Shown: in pieces, positions 1 through 5,792 of the stretch
How positions within the stretch are numbered: position 1 is the stretch's first letter
How the letters are laid out: each line of letters starts with the position of its first letter
Source: a bacterium
GTDB lineage: Bacteria; SZUA-79; Acidulodesulfobacterales; Acidulodesulfobacteraceae
DNA length: 5,908 nt
Direction of reading: 5' to 3'
NCBI GenBank assembly: GCA_021794255.1
Contig: JAJYRF010000110.1
Span: 1-5,908, forward strand
Program-made: the position numbers and the translations under genes
Notes under the pieces: model-generated
What the model was told of the DNA's origin: nothing
The model's database searches: none
What the model saw: only the letters and a program-made list of their open reading frames with translations

Positions 1-33
1 TAATACAATAGTTTAATCCTATTATTTGTATTA
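1..33. repeat. Inverted repeat just upstream of tRNA-Arg
   Basis: TAATACAA (1-8) is the exact reverse complement of TTGTATTA (26-33), and TAG (9-11) pairs with CTA (19-21), leaving a 4-nt bulge and a 7-nt loop. It lies 5 nt before the mature tRNA start. It could be the terminator of a gene left of the window or part of the tRNA promoter region; TATTAT at 20-25 is a possible -10. The window edge cuts the context, so the role is open. All-AT stems also arise easily by chance in such DNA. Confidence 0.35.
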
Positions 34-38
34 TTTGC

Positions 39-115
39 GTGTCCGTAGCTCATTCGGATAGAGCGCAGGACTCCGACTCCTGAGGCGGCGGGTTCGAATC
101 CCGCCGGACACACCA
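39..115 (+). tRNA. tRNA-Arg (anticodon CCG), CCA encoded
   Basis: The cloverleaf folds completely. The acceptor stem GTGTCCG (39-45) pairs with CGGACAC (105-111). The D-stem is GCTC/GAGC (48-51/61-64). The anticodon stem CAGGA/TCCTG (66-70/78-82) encloses the loop CTCCGAC with anticodon CCG at 73-75, which reads the Arg codon CGG. A 5-nt variable loop (83-87) is followed by the T-stem GCGGG/CCCGC around TTCGAAT. Discriminator A112 and CCA (113-115) are encoded. The GTAGCTCA...GGATAGAGC D-arm and CTCCG loop resemble bacterial tRNA-Arg(CCG). tRNA-Arg genes are common insertion sites for islands, and repeat-element remnants begin about 30 bp downstream here. No second copy of the tRNA 3' end is visible in the window. 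Confidence 0.97.
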
Positions 116-117
116 GC

Positions 118-144
118 AAAATTCCGCGGGGTTTTAAGTTTTTT
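118..144 (+). terminator. Probable Rho-independent terminator of the tRNA gene
   Basis: A short hairpin can form directly after the CCA: AAAATTC (118-124) pairs with GGGTTTT (129-135) using two G-T wobbles, around a CGCG loop. A run of six T follows at 139-144. The stem is short and partly AT, so this is a modest call. The T-run also belongs to the sequence shared with 5765-5774. Confidence 0.4.
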
Positions 145-216
145 GTAAGACGCAAAAGTAATTTAGACTGAACAAAATTAAATTAGACTGCACATAAGTA
201 AATCAGACTAACTATT
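144..216. repeat. Copy A of a non-coding element with three 20-bp tandem repeats
   Basis: Three units follow each other with an exact 20-bp period at 157-176, 177-196 and 197-216. They share the core (A/G)TAA(A/T)T(T/C)AGACT, with TTAGACTG in the first two. The preceding stretch begins TGTAAGACG at 144. A relative with the same order and spacing lies at 608-679, an inverted relative at 5648-5674, and a direct relative of 139-165 at 5765-5792. Tandem sites of about 20 bp just inside a 5'-TGT end are typical of ends bound by IstA/TnsB/TniA-type transposases. They could equally be operators for the gene that follows, since both copies precede the same gene family. The periodicity is certain; the role is inference. 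Confidence 0.65.
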
Positions 217-247
217 CCGCCGAAGTCGGAGCCGGCCTTGATGCCGT

Positions 248-568
248 ATGATAAGGGCAAGCGACTTAAGGCTTAACAAACTCGGCAGTCCGAAGTATGC
301 CGATGTCAGGTTCCACCTCCACTGGATAGGAGGCATTTCCACCGCCCCTGGCAAAAACTTCTATTACGCAAAATTCCGCAGCATAAATGCCCGAAATAAT
401 TTTAACATAACCGAAGAAATTCCACCAGAACTCCTCAGGCATTACGTAATCGGCAATATATACCAGGAAGGCGGGCTTATCGGAAAAATAAGCGGCCGGA
501 GGCAGTTCGAGGTTGCGCTGACCGATGGTAAGGGCAGGACTGTCAAAATAAAGGACATCTCACTGTAG
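248..568 (+). CDS. Short protein, probable truncated N-terminal paralogue of the gene at 707
   Basis: This 106-residue protein belongs to no family I can name. Residues about 18-106 align with the translation of 707-1015: W-(I/V)-GG-(I/V)-S, F-Y-A-(K/E)-F, a VIGNIYQ motif near residue 67, RRQF, and (V/I)-(K/R)-IKDI at the C-end. Its relative continues for more than 220 residues past KDI, whereas this one stops at TAG, so it looks like a truncated copy. No Shine-Dalgarno is obvious before the ATG at 248. The ATG at 241 matches the relative's start (ATGCC after a shared TCGGAG leader), but its frame closes after 11 codons, so the N-terminus may also carry a frameshift. Arg AGG and Ile ATA codons predominate. 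The fold is probably mostly beta. It may be a dead remnant. Confidence 0.5.
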   Translation: MIRASDLRLNKLGSPKYADVRFHLHWIGGISTAPGKNFYYAKFRSINARNNFNITEEIPPELLRHYVIGNIYQEGGLIGKISGRRQFEVALTDGKGRTVKIKDISL

Positions 569-573
569 GATAA

Positions 574-610
574 AAAGTAAATTTTGCTATATAAAAATTA
601 GCTTTACTTT
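574..610. repeat. Imperfect inverted repeat after the 248-568 gene
   Basis: AAAGTAAA (574-581) pairs with TTTACTTT (603-610), and GCTA (586-589) with TAGC (599-602), with four unpaired T on one side and a 9-nt loop. It begins 5 bp after the stop codon and could act as a weak terminator, although no T-run follows. It sits at the junction where the first duplicated unit ends and the second begins at 608, so it may instead mark a recombination or insertion boundary. Confidence 0.35.
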
Positions 611-679
611 AAGATATAAAAATAATTTAGATTATACAGAATTAATTTAGGTTCCATATAAGTAAAACATACTAATTTA
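608..679. repeat. Copy B, decayed relative of the element at 144-216
   Basis: 608-634 matches 144-170 at about 20 of 27 positions, and most differences are G or C in copy A against A or T here. The 20-bp units continue at 620-639, 640-659 and 660-679 in the same phase. The similarity runs on through TCGGAG (691-696) to the ATGCC at 707, just as copy A runs through TCGGAG to the ATGCC at 241. This shows a duplication of about 465 bp that includes both leader and gene start. The AT-directed changes suggest that copy B is older or no longer under selection. Confidence 0.6.
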
Positions 680-706
680 TTCTGCAAAAATCGGAGTTAT
701 CTTTGA

Positions 707-1681
707 ATGCCATTTGAAATATATTTATCCCCCCTACTCTACTCCGAATATAAAAACATCCAATTCCTCTTATGCTGGGTAGGTGGCGTTTCAGTCGGGC
801 CAGGCGCAAACCGTTTTTACGCTGAATTTCAGAGTATCGGGCTTAGGGAAGATTTTATCATAACCGACTGAATTTTACCAATATATTTAAAGCATAGCGT
901 AATCGGGAATATATACCAGCGCGGTTTGCTTAAAAACAGGGTCAGCAACCGCAGGCAATTTCACATCACTCTGCCCGAAGGGAGAATAGATATAGTCAGG
1001 ATAAAGGATATCCCTGCTACGATACATGGCTATCAGGGCATATATCCCGTTCCATACCCTACACCTCTTTTGGACAATCAGCATGCCATTGTTTTCGAGA
1101 ATGGCGGCTATTTGGTTGTAATCCCCTGCCACGTAATAGGTGCGGCGTTCTATTTCACGTCCGAGTCCATGGCAGAGACAGTATTTGACACCCATATTGA
1201 GAAATTTTATTACGATACCGGATTTGACGAAAAGAAAGGATTGCCTTACATAACGCTAAAAAGCAACGTATGCCGTAAGGACGTCGCGTATGTTTATTTT
1301 TACGCTACGGACAGTTATGCAAGCCGTACGTTGCACGCCTTAAGAAACAGCATGTATGCCGAATATAAGGCTGCCGGAGGCCCTGGCGGCAATCTTGACG
1401 GCGGCGTTCCGCTAAAGATAATACCCCCGTTCGACAGGACCGTGAAAATGCTCGTGGACGGCCTTGTCATAAAGCAAAGAAAGGTTATGGTTGTTTACGA
1501 CATTTTAAGGCTCGAAACACCGATATTTAATTACGACAAGCTAATAGTCCGGCGTAATTTCGGTGGTTCGGTAAAGGAAACCGTGGTCGATCTGAGGGGA
1601 GATATTTTCAGATTAAAAGAAAGGGCCGACAGTGCATTGTTGTTTGAAAGGTTTTTTAAGGAAAAAAGGGAAAATATCTAA
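707..1681 (+). pseudogene. Full-length relative of the 248-568 gene, interrupted by in-frame TGA; unrecognised family
   Basis: Reading from ATG 707 gives 54 codons beginning MPFEIYLSP, then TGA at 869-871 where the shorter relative has Glu. The same frame continues open to 1681, with VIGNIYQ and RRQF conserved beyond the stop. Restart is possible only at weak sites such as TTG 926, which has no Shine-Dalgarno and would give 251 residues. Beyond the duplicated N-terminal part lies a central VIPCHVIGAAFYF-like segment and a long C-terminal region. The pattern 'IP, about five residues, aliphatic/aromatic run, then small hydroxyl residues' faintly recalls a stretch of the Tn7 protein TnsE as I remember it; this is a weak resemblance, not an assignment. 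Coding-like sequence continues in the -1 frame after 1681. With a stop and a frameshift this is most likely a decayed gene. The alternative is a working shorter protein from 926. Confidence 0.6.
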
Positions 1682-1890
1682 TAAAGTACTTCCTGAAGCA
1701 GTACGCGTCGAACGTGCGGCTCGACATAATCGAATCGTCGTTTGATGTCCGCGGGATAAAAATATTCAGGAAGAAGCACCCGGACAAGGGTGATAAGGAT
1801 AAGAGTTTTAAGGCGTGGGGAAAGGATTTGTATGTAAAGTTAATTTTAACCAAAAAAATAACTTTACATACAATATATAGAGATTTATAA
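1660..1890 (+). pseudogene. Frameshifted C-terminal tail of the gene at 707
   Basis: The -1 frame relative to the preceding gene is open from 1660 to TAA at 1888-1890. It encodes a lysine-rich stretch (YFLKQYASN, then DVRGIKIF, then SFKAWGKDLYVKL), with the same codon style as the upstream gene up to about 1840. It has no usable start of its own. The frame change can only lie between the -1-frame TAA at 1657-1659 and the zero-frame TAA at 1679-1681, a segment containing A6-G3-A4, a likely indel site. The last 12 or so codons enter the AT-rich inverted repeat and are probably not original. Ribosomal frameshifting is possible, but the heptamer in the zero frame (A AAA AGG) is not a canonical slippery site. 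Confidence 0.45.
1828..1873. promoter_or_regulatory. Perfect 15-bp inverted repeat, candidate operator of the DUF262 gene
   Basis: TTGTATGTAAAGTTA (1828-1842) is the exact reverse complement of TAACTTTACATACAA (1859-1873), with a 16-nt spacer. No T-run follows, so it does not look like an intrinsic terminator. The right arm contains the predicted -35 (TTTACA, 1863-1868) of the gene at 1949, so a dimeric repressor bound here would block the promoter. It also lies where composition changes from mixed to AT-rich, so it could instead be a scar or end of an inserted segment. No regulator gene is recognisable in the window. Confidence 0.6.
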
Positions 1891-1891
1891 T
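1863..1891 (+). promoter_or_regulatory. Sigma70-like promoter of the DUF262 gene
   Basis: TTTACA (1863-1868) and TATAAT (1886-1891) are separated by exactly 17 nt. The expected start of transcription is near 1898, giving a leader of about 50 nt to the ATG at 1949. The -10 is a perfect consensus and the -35 differs from it at one position. The region is AT-rich, so chance matches occur, but the spacing and position support it. The -35 is embedded in the right arm of the inverted repeat at 1828-1873. Confidence 0.55.
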
Positions 1892-1948
1892 TTGATAATA
1901 TTAATATAGTGTATTTTTTAAAAAATAATAAAAAAAGAAGGTGATATT

Positions 1949-3598
1949 ATGGCAACCAACAATATAACATTTAGTCCATTAAACCAAACAATAGAAGAAA
2001 TATTTGACGGTTCAACAAATTTTTATACAATTCCTGACTATCAGAGACAATATAGTTGGAATAATATACATATTGATGAGTTGTTTGACGATGTGTATGG
2101 AGCATTTAAAGATTATAAAGACGGCGAGCGGACAGATTATTTTTTAGGTTCAATTATTTTAATATCAACAACAGAAAATGGACTAGAAGTAGTTGATGGA
2201 CAGCAGAGATTAACCACGCTAATTATCTTGTTTTGTGTGTTAAGGGATTTTTTTTTAAAGGATGATGATAAAATTAAAAATTCAATAAAAAGTTTGGTAA
2301 AAAAAGAATATCGCTTAAGATTTAAAACGCATTTTCAAGAGCAGAATAATTTTGAGCAAGAAATATTAAACGGTATTAGAAAAGACCTGATAGAAGATAA
2401 AGATAAGAAAAAGAAAAATAGGTTTATCAATACTGCTTTTTTGTTCAAAGAAAAATTGGATAACATAGGAGACCTATCTATAATCAATGAATTTTCTAAT
2501 TTTATTTTTTCCAATATACATATGATTGCCATAACATGTAATAATCAATCATATGCAATTAGACTTTTCCAAACCTTAAATGACAGGGGCCTTGATTTAT
2601 CAAATTCTGATTTGGTAAAGAGTTATTTGTATAATAAATTTGATAATGATAAAAAAAATGCATTTATTAGCGATTGGACTGTACTGGAAAAAATTGCCAA
2701 GGATGTTAATGAGGATATGGATGGGCTATTAACTATTTACGAATATTATTTATTAGCTGCTAATCCAAAAAAATTATTGTATGAAGAATTAGTGAATCAA
2801 TTTGAAAGAAAAGGAGATATGGGTCTCGTATTATATGAAATTAAAAAGATTATTGAAAATTATGAAGAAGTTTACGAATCAGAATCCAAACTATTTTATT
2901 CCTTTAGATATTTACCAGACCAAACTTATTGGAAAGTATTACTTGCTACTGCTAAATTTAAAAATATTGTTTATTTTGATGAATTATGCGATAAATTAAG
3001 AAGAATGTTTTATTTATATTGGATAGCAGGATATTATACATCCAAAATTAAATATTTAATATTCGAGATTATTAAATTATTAAAAGATGAAAAAGATTTA
3101 ATAGAAATTGAAAAAAAAATTGAAGATAAAATAAAAGCCGATGGTGTTATTGCATTGGTTAAAAACAATCTAAATGAGGATGTATATGGTAAGCCTTGGA
3201 TAACACCTCTATTAATTTTGTTGGAATATAATAAAACTGATAATTCTAAACCAGCTTTTATAGAAAGAAATAACAAATTACATGTTGACCATATCTTGCC
3301 AATCGGTTGGGAATCTATTGATGAATGGAAAAAATTAGATTGGAAAAACAATAATGCAAATATATTATTAAATAAAATTGGAAATCTAACCCTTCTTTCG
3401 GGTAAAAAAAATATAATTCAAAAAAACAGACCTCCCTTAGAAAAGGCAAAAGTTTATTTACAAGATGGCGAATCTGCATTTATATTGGCGCAAGAAATCA
3501 TTACATATTTAGAAAAAGGTGAATGGAAAGAGAAAGAAGTAACTGAAAGACAGGAAAGGATAATTAAAGAAATAACAAATTTCCTAAATCTGGGGTAG
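1949..3598 (+). CDS. DUF262-DUF1524 protein, GmrSD-like type IV restriction enzyme (HNH-type nuclease)
   Basis: Single-chain protein of 549 residues. The N-terminal DUF262 (ParB-like, nucleotide-binding) domain has IPDYQRQYSW at 28-37, FLGSIIL at 65-71, the signature VVDGQQRLTTL at 81-91, and FQTLNDRGLDLSNSDL at 207-222. The C-terminal DUF1524 HNH-like nuclease domain has HVDHILP at 445-451, then IGNLTLL at 477-483 and Asn488. Both active-site regions look intact. In the family, GmrSD cleaves glucosylated hydroxymethylcytosine phage DNA, SspE acts with phosphorothioate systems, and BrxU acts alongside BREX. The target here cannot be read from sequence, and no ssp, dnd or brx gene is visible. 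It is cytoplasmic, with no signal peptide. The start is fixed by AGGTGAT at 1939-1945, just before the ATG. Codons are much more AT-rich than in the genes to the left, which suggests transfer. It is the first of four plus-strand genes. Confidence 0.93.
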   Translation: MATNNITFSPLNQTIEEIFDGSTNFYTIPDYQRQYSWNNIHIDELFDDVYGAFKDYKDGERTDYFLGSIILISTTENGLEVVDGQQRLTTLIILFCVLRDFFLKDDDKIKNSIKSLVKKEYRLRFKTHFQEQNNFEQEILNGIRKDLIEDKDKKKKNRFINTAFLFKEKLDNIGDLSIINEFSNFIFSNIHMIAITCNNQSYAIRLFQTLNDRGLDLSNSDLVKSYLYNKFDNDKKNAFISDWTVLEKIAKDVNEDMDGLLTIYEYYLLAANPKKLLYEELVNQFERKGDMGLVLYEIKKIIENYEEVYESESKLFYSFRYLPDQTYWKVLLATAKFKNIVYFDELCDKLRRMFYLYWIAGYYTSKIKYLIFEIIKLLKDEKDLIEIEKKIEDKIKADGVIALVKNNLNEDVYGKPWITPLLILLEYNKTDNSKPAFIERNNKLHVDHILPIGWESIDEWKKLDWKNNNANILLNKIGNLTLLSGKKNIIQKNRPPLEKAKVYLQDGESAFILAQEIITYLEKGEWKEKEVTERQERIIKEITNFLNLG

Positions 3599-3636
3599 AA
3601 AATAAAGCATTAATTTAATTAATTCGGTAGCCCAAA

Positions 3637-4488
3637 ATGCATATTCCTTCAAATATACATATTTCGTTAATTAATGGGCATAACTATTGGTTGGCTCCAC
3701 TACTTGGCGTAGCCGGCTTGATTTTCGGTGCATTATTTACCGGCGCCATCTCTCTTTATATAGAACATTATCGGCATGTGAAAAAGAAACTTGCCACAGC
3801 TTATGCCTTTAAAGGGGAGATAAGCGCTTTGTTGGATATTATTGAAAAAAGGAATTTCATAGGCATGCTTGAGAATTTTATCAAAACAGCGGATTCTGCC
3901 CGTGAAAAATTAAATGAATTTTATGTTGTCGGCAATCCAGAAGCTCTTCGTAAACAAATAATCGGAGAGTTAGGAACTAATTATCTGAAGCGTTTTGTCT
4001 TTACTGTAAACGAGGACACATTTTATGTAAAAAAATCCTTAAAGGATAGTATCGGATTAATAGAGGAATCGGCTGAACCTGTTATAAAGTTTTACAATAT
4101 TGCTAATGCTCTTATATTGGACGTTGAGGAAAATAGAAAATTTAATGAGTTTGTGGATTCAAAATTTTGGATAGGAACTCGCGGGCAAATTATAGATAAC
4201 CTGTATAATTTCGCAATAGATTTTAATGCATTGTTTTATGTAGATGCAAACGAAATAATTCACAAATCCATATTAGAAATAACTAAAGCGTTAATGGATT
4301 TTGGAAAAGAGAGCATTGAACAATTAGACAAATTAATAAAGAATAATAATGGGAAAAAACAAAGTGATGATAAAACTAAATCTGGTTTACAGGAGGAGGT
4401 TGTAAAACTAACCTATGCCAGTAATCCGGCAATGAATAGAAAACGGAAAAAACATTTGGCCAGGAAACCGAATCAAAAAGGCAGGTAG
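3637..4488 (+). CDS. Unrecognised protein with one N-terminal membrane helix and a helical cytoplasmic domain
   Basis: 283 residues. A single strong hydrophobic segment at about 18-42 (WLAPLLGVAGLIFGALF then TGAISLYI) is followed at once by HYRHVKKK, so the positive-inside rule places the N-terminus outside and the long C-terminal part in the cytoplasm. Residues 55-235 look mainly alpha-helical and charged, with no catalytic motif I recognise. The last 20 residues are very basic (RKRKKHLARK at 268-277), a possible nucleic-acid or phospholipid contact. ATG 3637 has only a weak upstream GGTAG (3626-3630). It is kept because the next Met lies after the membrane helix. It starts 38 bp after the DUF262 gene on the same strand, so co-transcription is likely. 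It could be a membrane-anchored partner of a defence system or unrelated cargo. Confidence 0.8.
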   Translation: MHIPSNIHISLINGHNYWLAPLLGVAGLIFGALFTGAISLYIEHYRHVKKKLATAYAFKGEISALLDIIEKRNFIGMLENFIKTADSAREKLNEFYVVGNPEALRKQIIGELGTNYLKRFVFTVNEDTFYVKKSLKDSIGLIEESAEPVIKFYNIANALILDVEENRKFNEFVDSKFWIGTRGQIIDNLYNFAIDFNALFYVDANEIIHKSILEITKALMDFGKESIEQLDKLIKNNNGKKQSDDKTKSGLQEEVVKLTYASNPAMNRKRKKHLARKPNQKGR

Positions 4489-4582
4489 TTCAGAATTAAT
4501 TTCGGAAGGGTATGTTAAAAATGAGAAAAAGATAAGATAAAAGAACTTAGACAAAATATAGAAACTTAAATAGGAGAAGAAA

Positions 4583-4918
4583 GTGAATAAGCAAGATGCC
4601 GTACAGATTATAGCCGAATTAATTAATGGCTGGGCGGTTTTATTAAATGAATTAAATAGTCGTAATATTGACTCCATAAGAAATATAGAACAAATCAGAA
4701 ATAAGAGAAATGGATTGTTTGGAACGACGGATAATAAGCTAAAAAATATTTCGGTTATAATAAGTGATTATTTTATTAATGAGGCCGCCGTTTGCGCATT
4801 TACAACAAGCAATATCACCGAAGAAGAAGACCTTAGAAGACAAATAAATTTTTATATAAGAATTTTAAATGATATTTTGGATAGATATGAAATGAATTAT
4901 TTTAATGACAAATTGTAG
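4583..4918 (+). CDS. Small helical protein of unknown function
   Basis: 111 residues starting at GTG 4583, chosen because AGGAG (4572-4576) lies 6 nt upstream, the best ribosome-binding site in the window. The sequence alternates hydrophobic and charged residues throughout (AELINGWAVLLNEL near the start, QINFYIRILNDILDRYE near the end), indicating a compact alpha-helical bundle. There is no membrane segment, cysteine motif or signal peptide. I recognise no family. It begins 94 bp after the membrane-protein gene, and that gap holds no clear terminator, so it may be in the same transcript. Its size would suit an accessory, immunity or adaptor subunit, but nothing in the sequence proves this. 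Confidence 0.75.
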   Translation: MNKQDAVQIIAELINGWAVLLNELNSRNIDSIRNIEQIRNKRNGLFGTTDNKLKNISVIISDYFINEAAVCAFTTSNITEEEDLRRQINFYIRILNDILDRYEMNYFNDKL

Positions 4919-5014
4919 CAATAGCAAAGTTCAGGTTATTTTACTGGAATATTTGAAAGCATAAGAATCCAGAAAATCTAAAGAAGTTAGCCATAATTTA
5001 ACGTAATAAACGCA

Positions 5015-5572
5015 ATGACATACCAAATATTTAATATTATGAGTGAATATAGCGAAGTTTATTTTGAGTGTCCGTACTGCAAGTCTCAAAAAGGCAGGGC
5101 AAGTGAAATTAGAAATATAGGAGGGGTCAACGATTCGGGAGGATATATTCTTCTCTGCAAAAAGTGTAATGAAAAATTTTTCCTTACATTAAAGAACCCG
5201 CATCCTACAGAGTCGTGTCCTCTGGATAATAATTTTACAATATCCGAAATTATTGATTTTGAAACTGATTCTGAAGAAGAAATAATGAGCAAATACAAAA
5301 TAGCAAAAAAACTTACAATATCGGAGCTCCAAGACAATCCTATGCTAAAAAATTCCTGGGGCGTTAAAAAATACGCTCCGCAGATAAATGAAGAAGACCG
5401 AATTTTCCTGTGTCAAAAATGTAATAATAATGTTGAAGCTGAAATATATAATTATATAAAGGAGCATCAAGAAGAAATTAATGGCGCTTACAAAACTTAC
5501 TTTAACGTGTATGCACTTTTTTACCACCTCAATAACTTAAAAGTTCCTTATTTTACTGCAATTAAATTTTAA
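5015..5572 (+). CDS. Zinc-ribbon-like protein of unknown function
   Basis: 185 residues. An N-terminal zinc ribbon is formed by C19-P-Y-C22 and C48-K-K-C51, with a glycine-rich turn (GGVNDSGG) between the pairs. A further Cys68 and a second knuckle C133-Q-K-C136 suggest a second metal site or a split domain. The middle is acidic (ETDSEEEIMSK at about 83-93) and the C-terminus is helical and aromatic. Zinc ribbons of this type commonly bind nucleic acid or act in protein contacts; no enzyme motif is seen. The start is uncertain: neither ATG 5015 nor ATG 5039 (residue 9) has a clear Shine-Dalgarno. It lies 96 bp after the small helical gene on the same strand. A T-rich stretch follows the stop. 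It may be a separate transcription unit. Confidence 0.75.
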   Translation: MTYQIFNIMSEYSEVYFECPYCKSQKGRASEIRNIGGVNDSGGYILLCKKCNEKFFLTLKNPHPTESCPLDNNFTISEIIDFETDSEEEIMSKYKIAKKLTISELQDNPMLKNSWGVKKYAPQINEEDRIFLCQKCNNNVEAEIYNYIKEHQEEINGAYKTYFNVYALFYHLNNLKVPYFTAIKF

Positions 5573-5647
5573 TTCCTTTTATTTTTTTCCTGAATAATAA
5601 TATTTAAATTGGCATTGCAGTATTATTCACTTTTGTAAATGGCAGGC

Positions 5648-5674
5648 CAGTCTAAATAATTATTGTCATAATCC
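5648..5674 (-). repeat. Inverted, decayed relative of the left-end element at 144-170
   Basis: The reverse complement of 144-170 begins CAGTCTAAAT. 5648-5657 is identical to that, and TTG, TC and TA matches follow in order if a 2-nt gap is allowed. The reverse complement of this site also matches the second 20-bp unit on the left at about 15 of 20 positions. It is inverted relative to 144-170, as the two ends of one transposable element would be. Decay and the AT-rich background keep confidence moderate. Confidence 0.45.
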
Positions 5675-5764
5675 AGTTATTTTTTGAAGTGATAATTTTT
5701 CAGGGATGTGGTAAAATCAGGAAAAAATTAAAAATTATAATCTAATTATTTATTGTGCCTTACA

Positions 5765-5792
5765 TTTTTTGTAATGCTCCAAAAGTAATTTA
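5765..5792 (+). repeat. Direct copy of the sequence at 139-165
   Basis: TTTTTTGTAA (5765-5774), five other bases, then CAAAAGTAATTTA (5780-5792). The left side has the identical two blocks separated by four bases (139-148 and 153-165). That is 23 identical bases in the same order and orientation, hard to ascribe to chance even in AT-rich DNA. Similarity fades beyond 5792, with TTAG and a loose match to TAAGTAAATC still visible. Left and right copies bracket the whole gene block. Confidence 0.55.

Noticed and set aside
90..115. Attachment site with a duplicated tRNA 3' end
   Set aside because: No second copy of the T-arm/acceptor sequence was seen elsewhere in the window, and no tyrosine integrase gene is present; the repeats start outside the tRNA.
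157..216. CRISPR-like array
   Set aside because: The 20-bp units are contiguous, with no unique spacers, and differ from one another; they are tandem protein-site-like repeats.
1661..1670. Programmed -1 ribosomal frameshift at the A6-G3 run
   Set aside because: In the zero frame the heptamer reads A AAA AGG, not the canonical A AAA AAG, no clear stimulatory stem was seen, and the same gene already carries an in-frame stop.
4511..4534. Seven-codon reading frame after GGAAGGGT
   Set aside because: It is too short, with the G-rich stretch directly against the ATG; no evidence that it is translated.
4583..5572. Toxin-antitoxin pair
   Set aside because: The small helical and zinc-ribbon proteins show no toxin or antitoxin motif, and the 96-bp gap is not typical of tightly coupled pairs.
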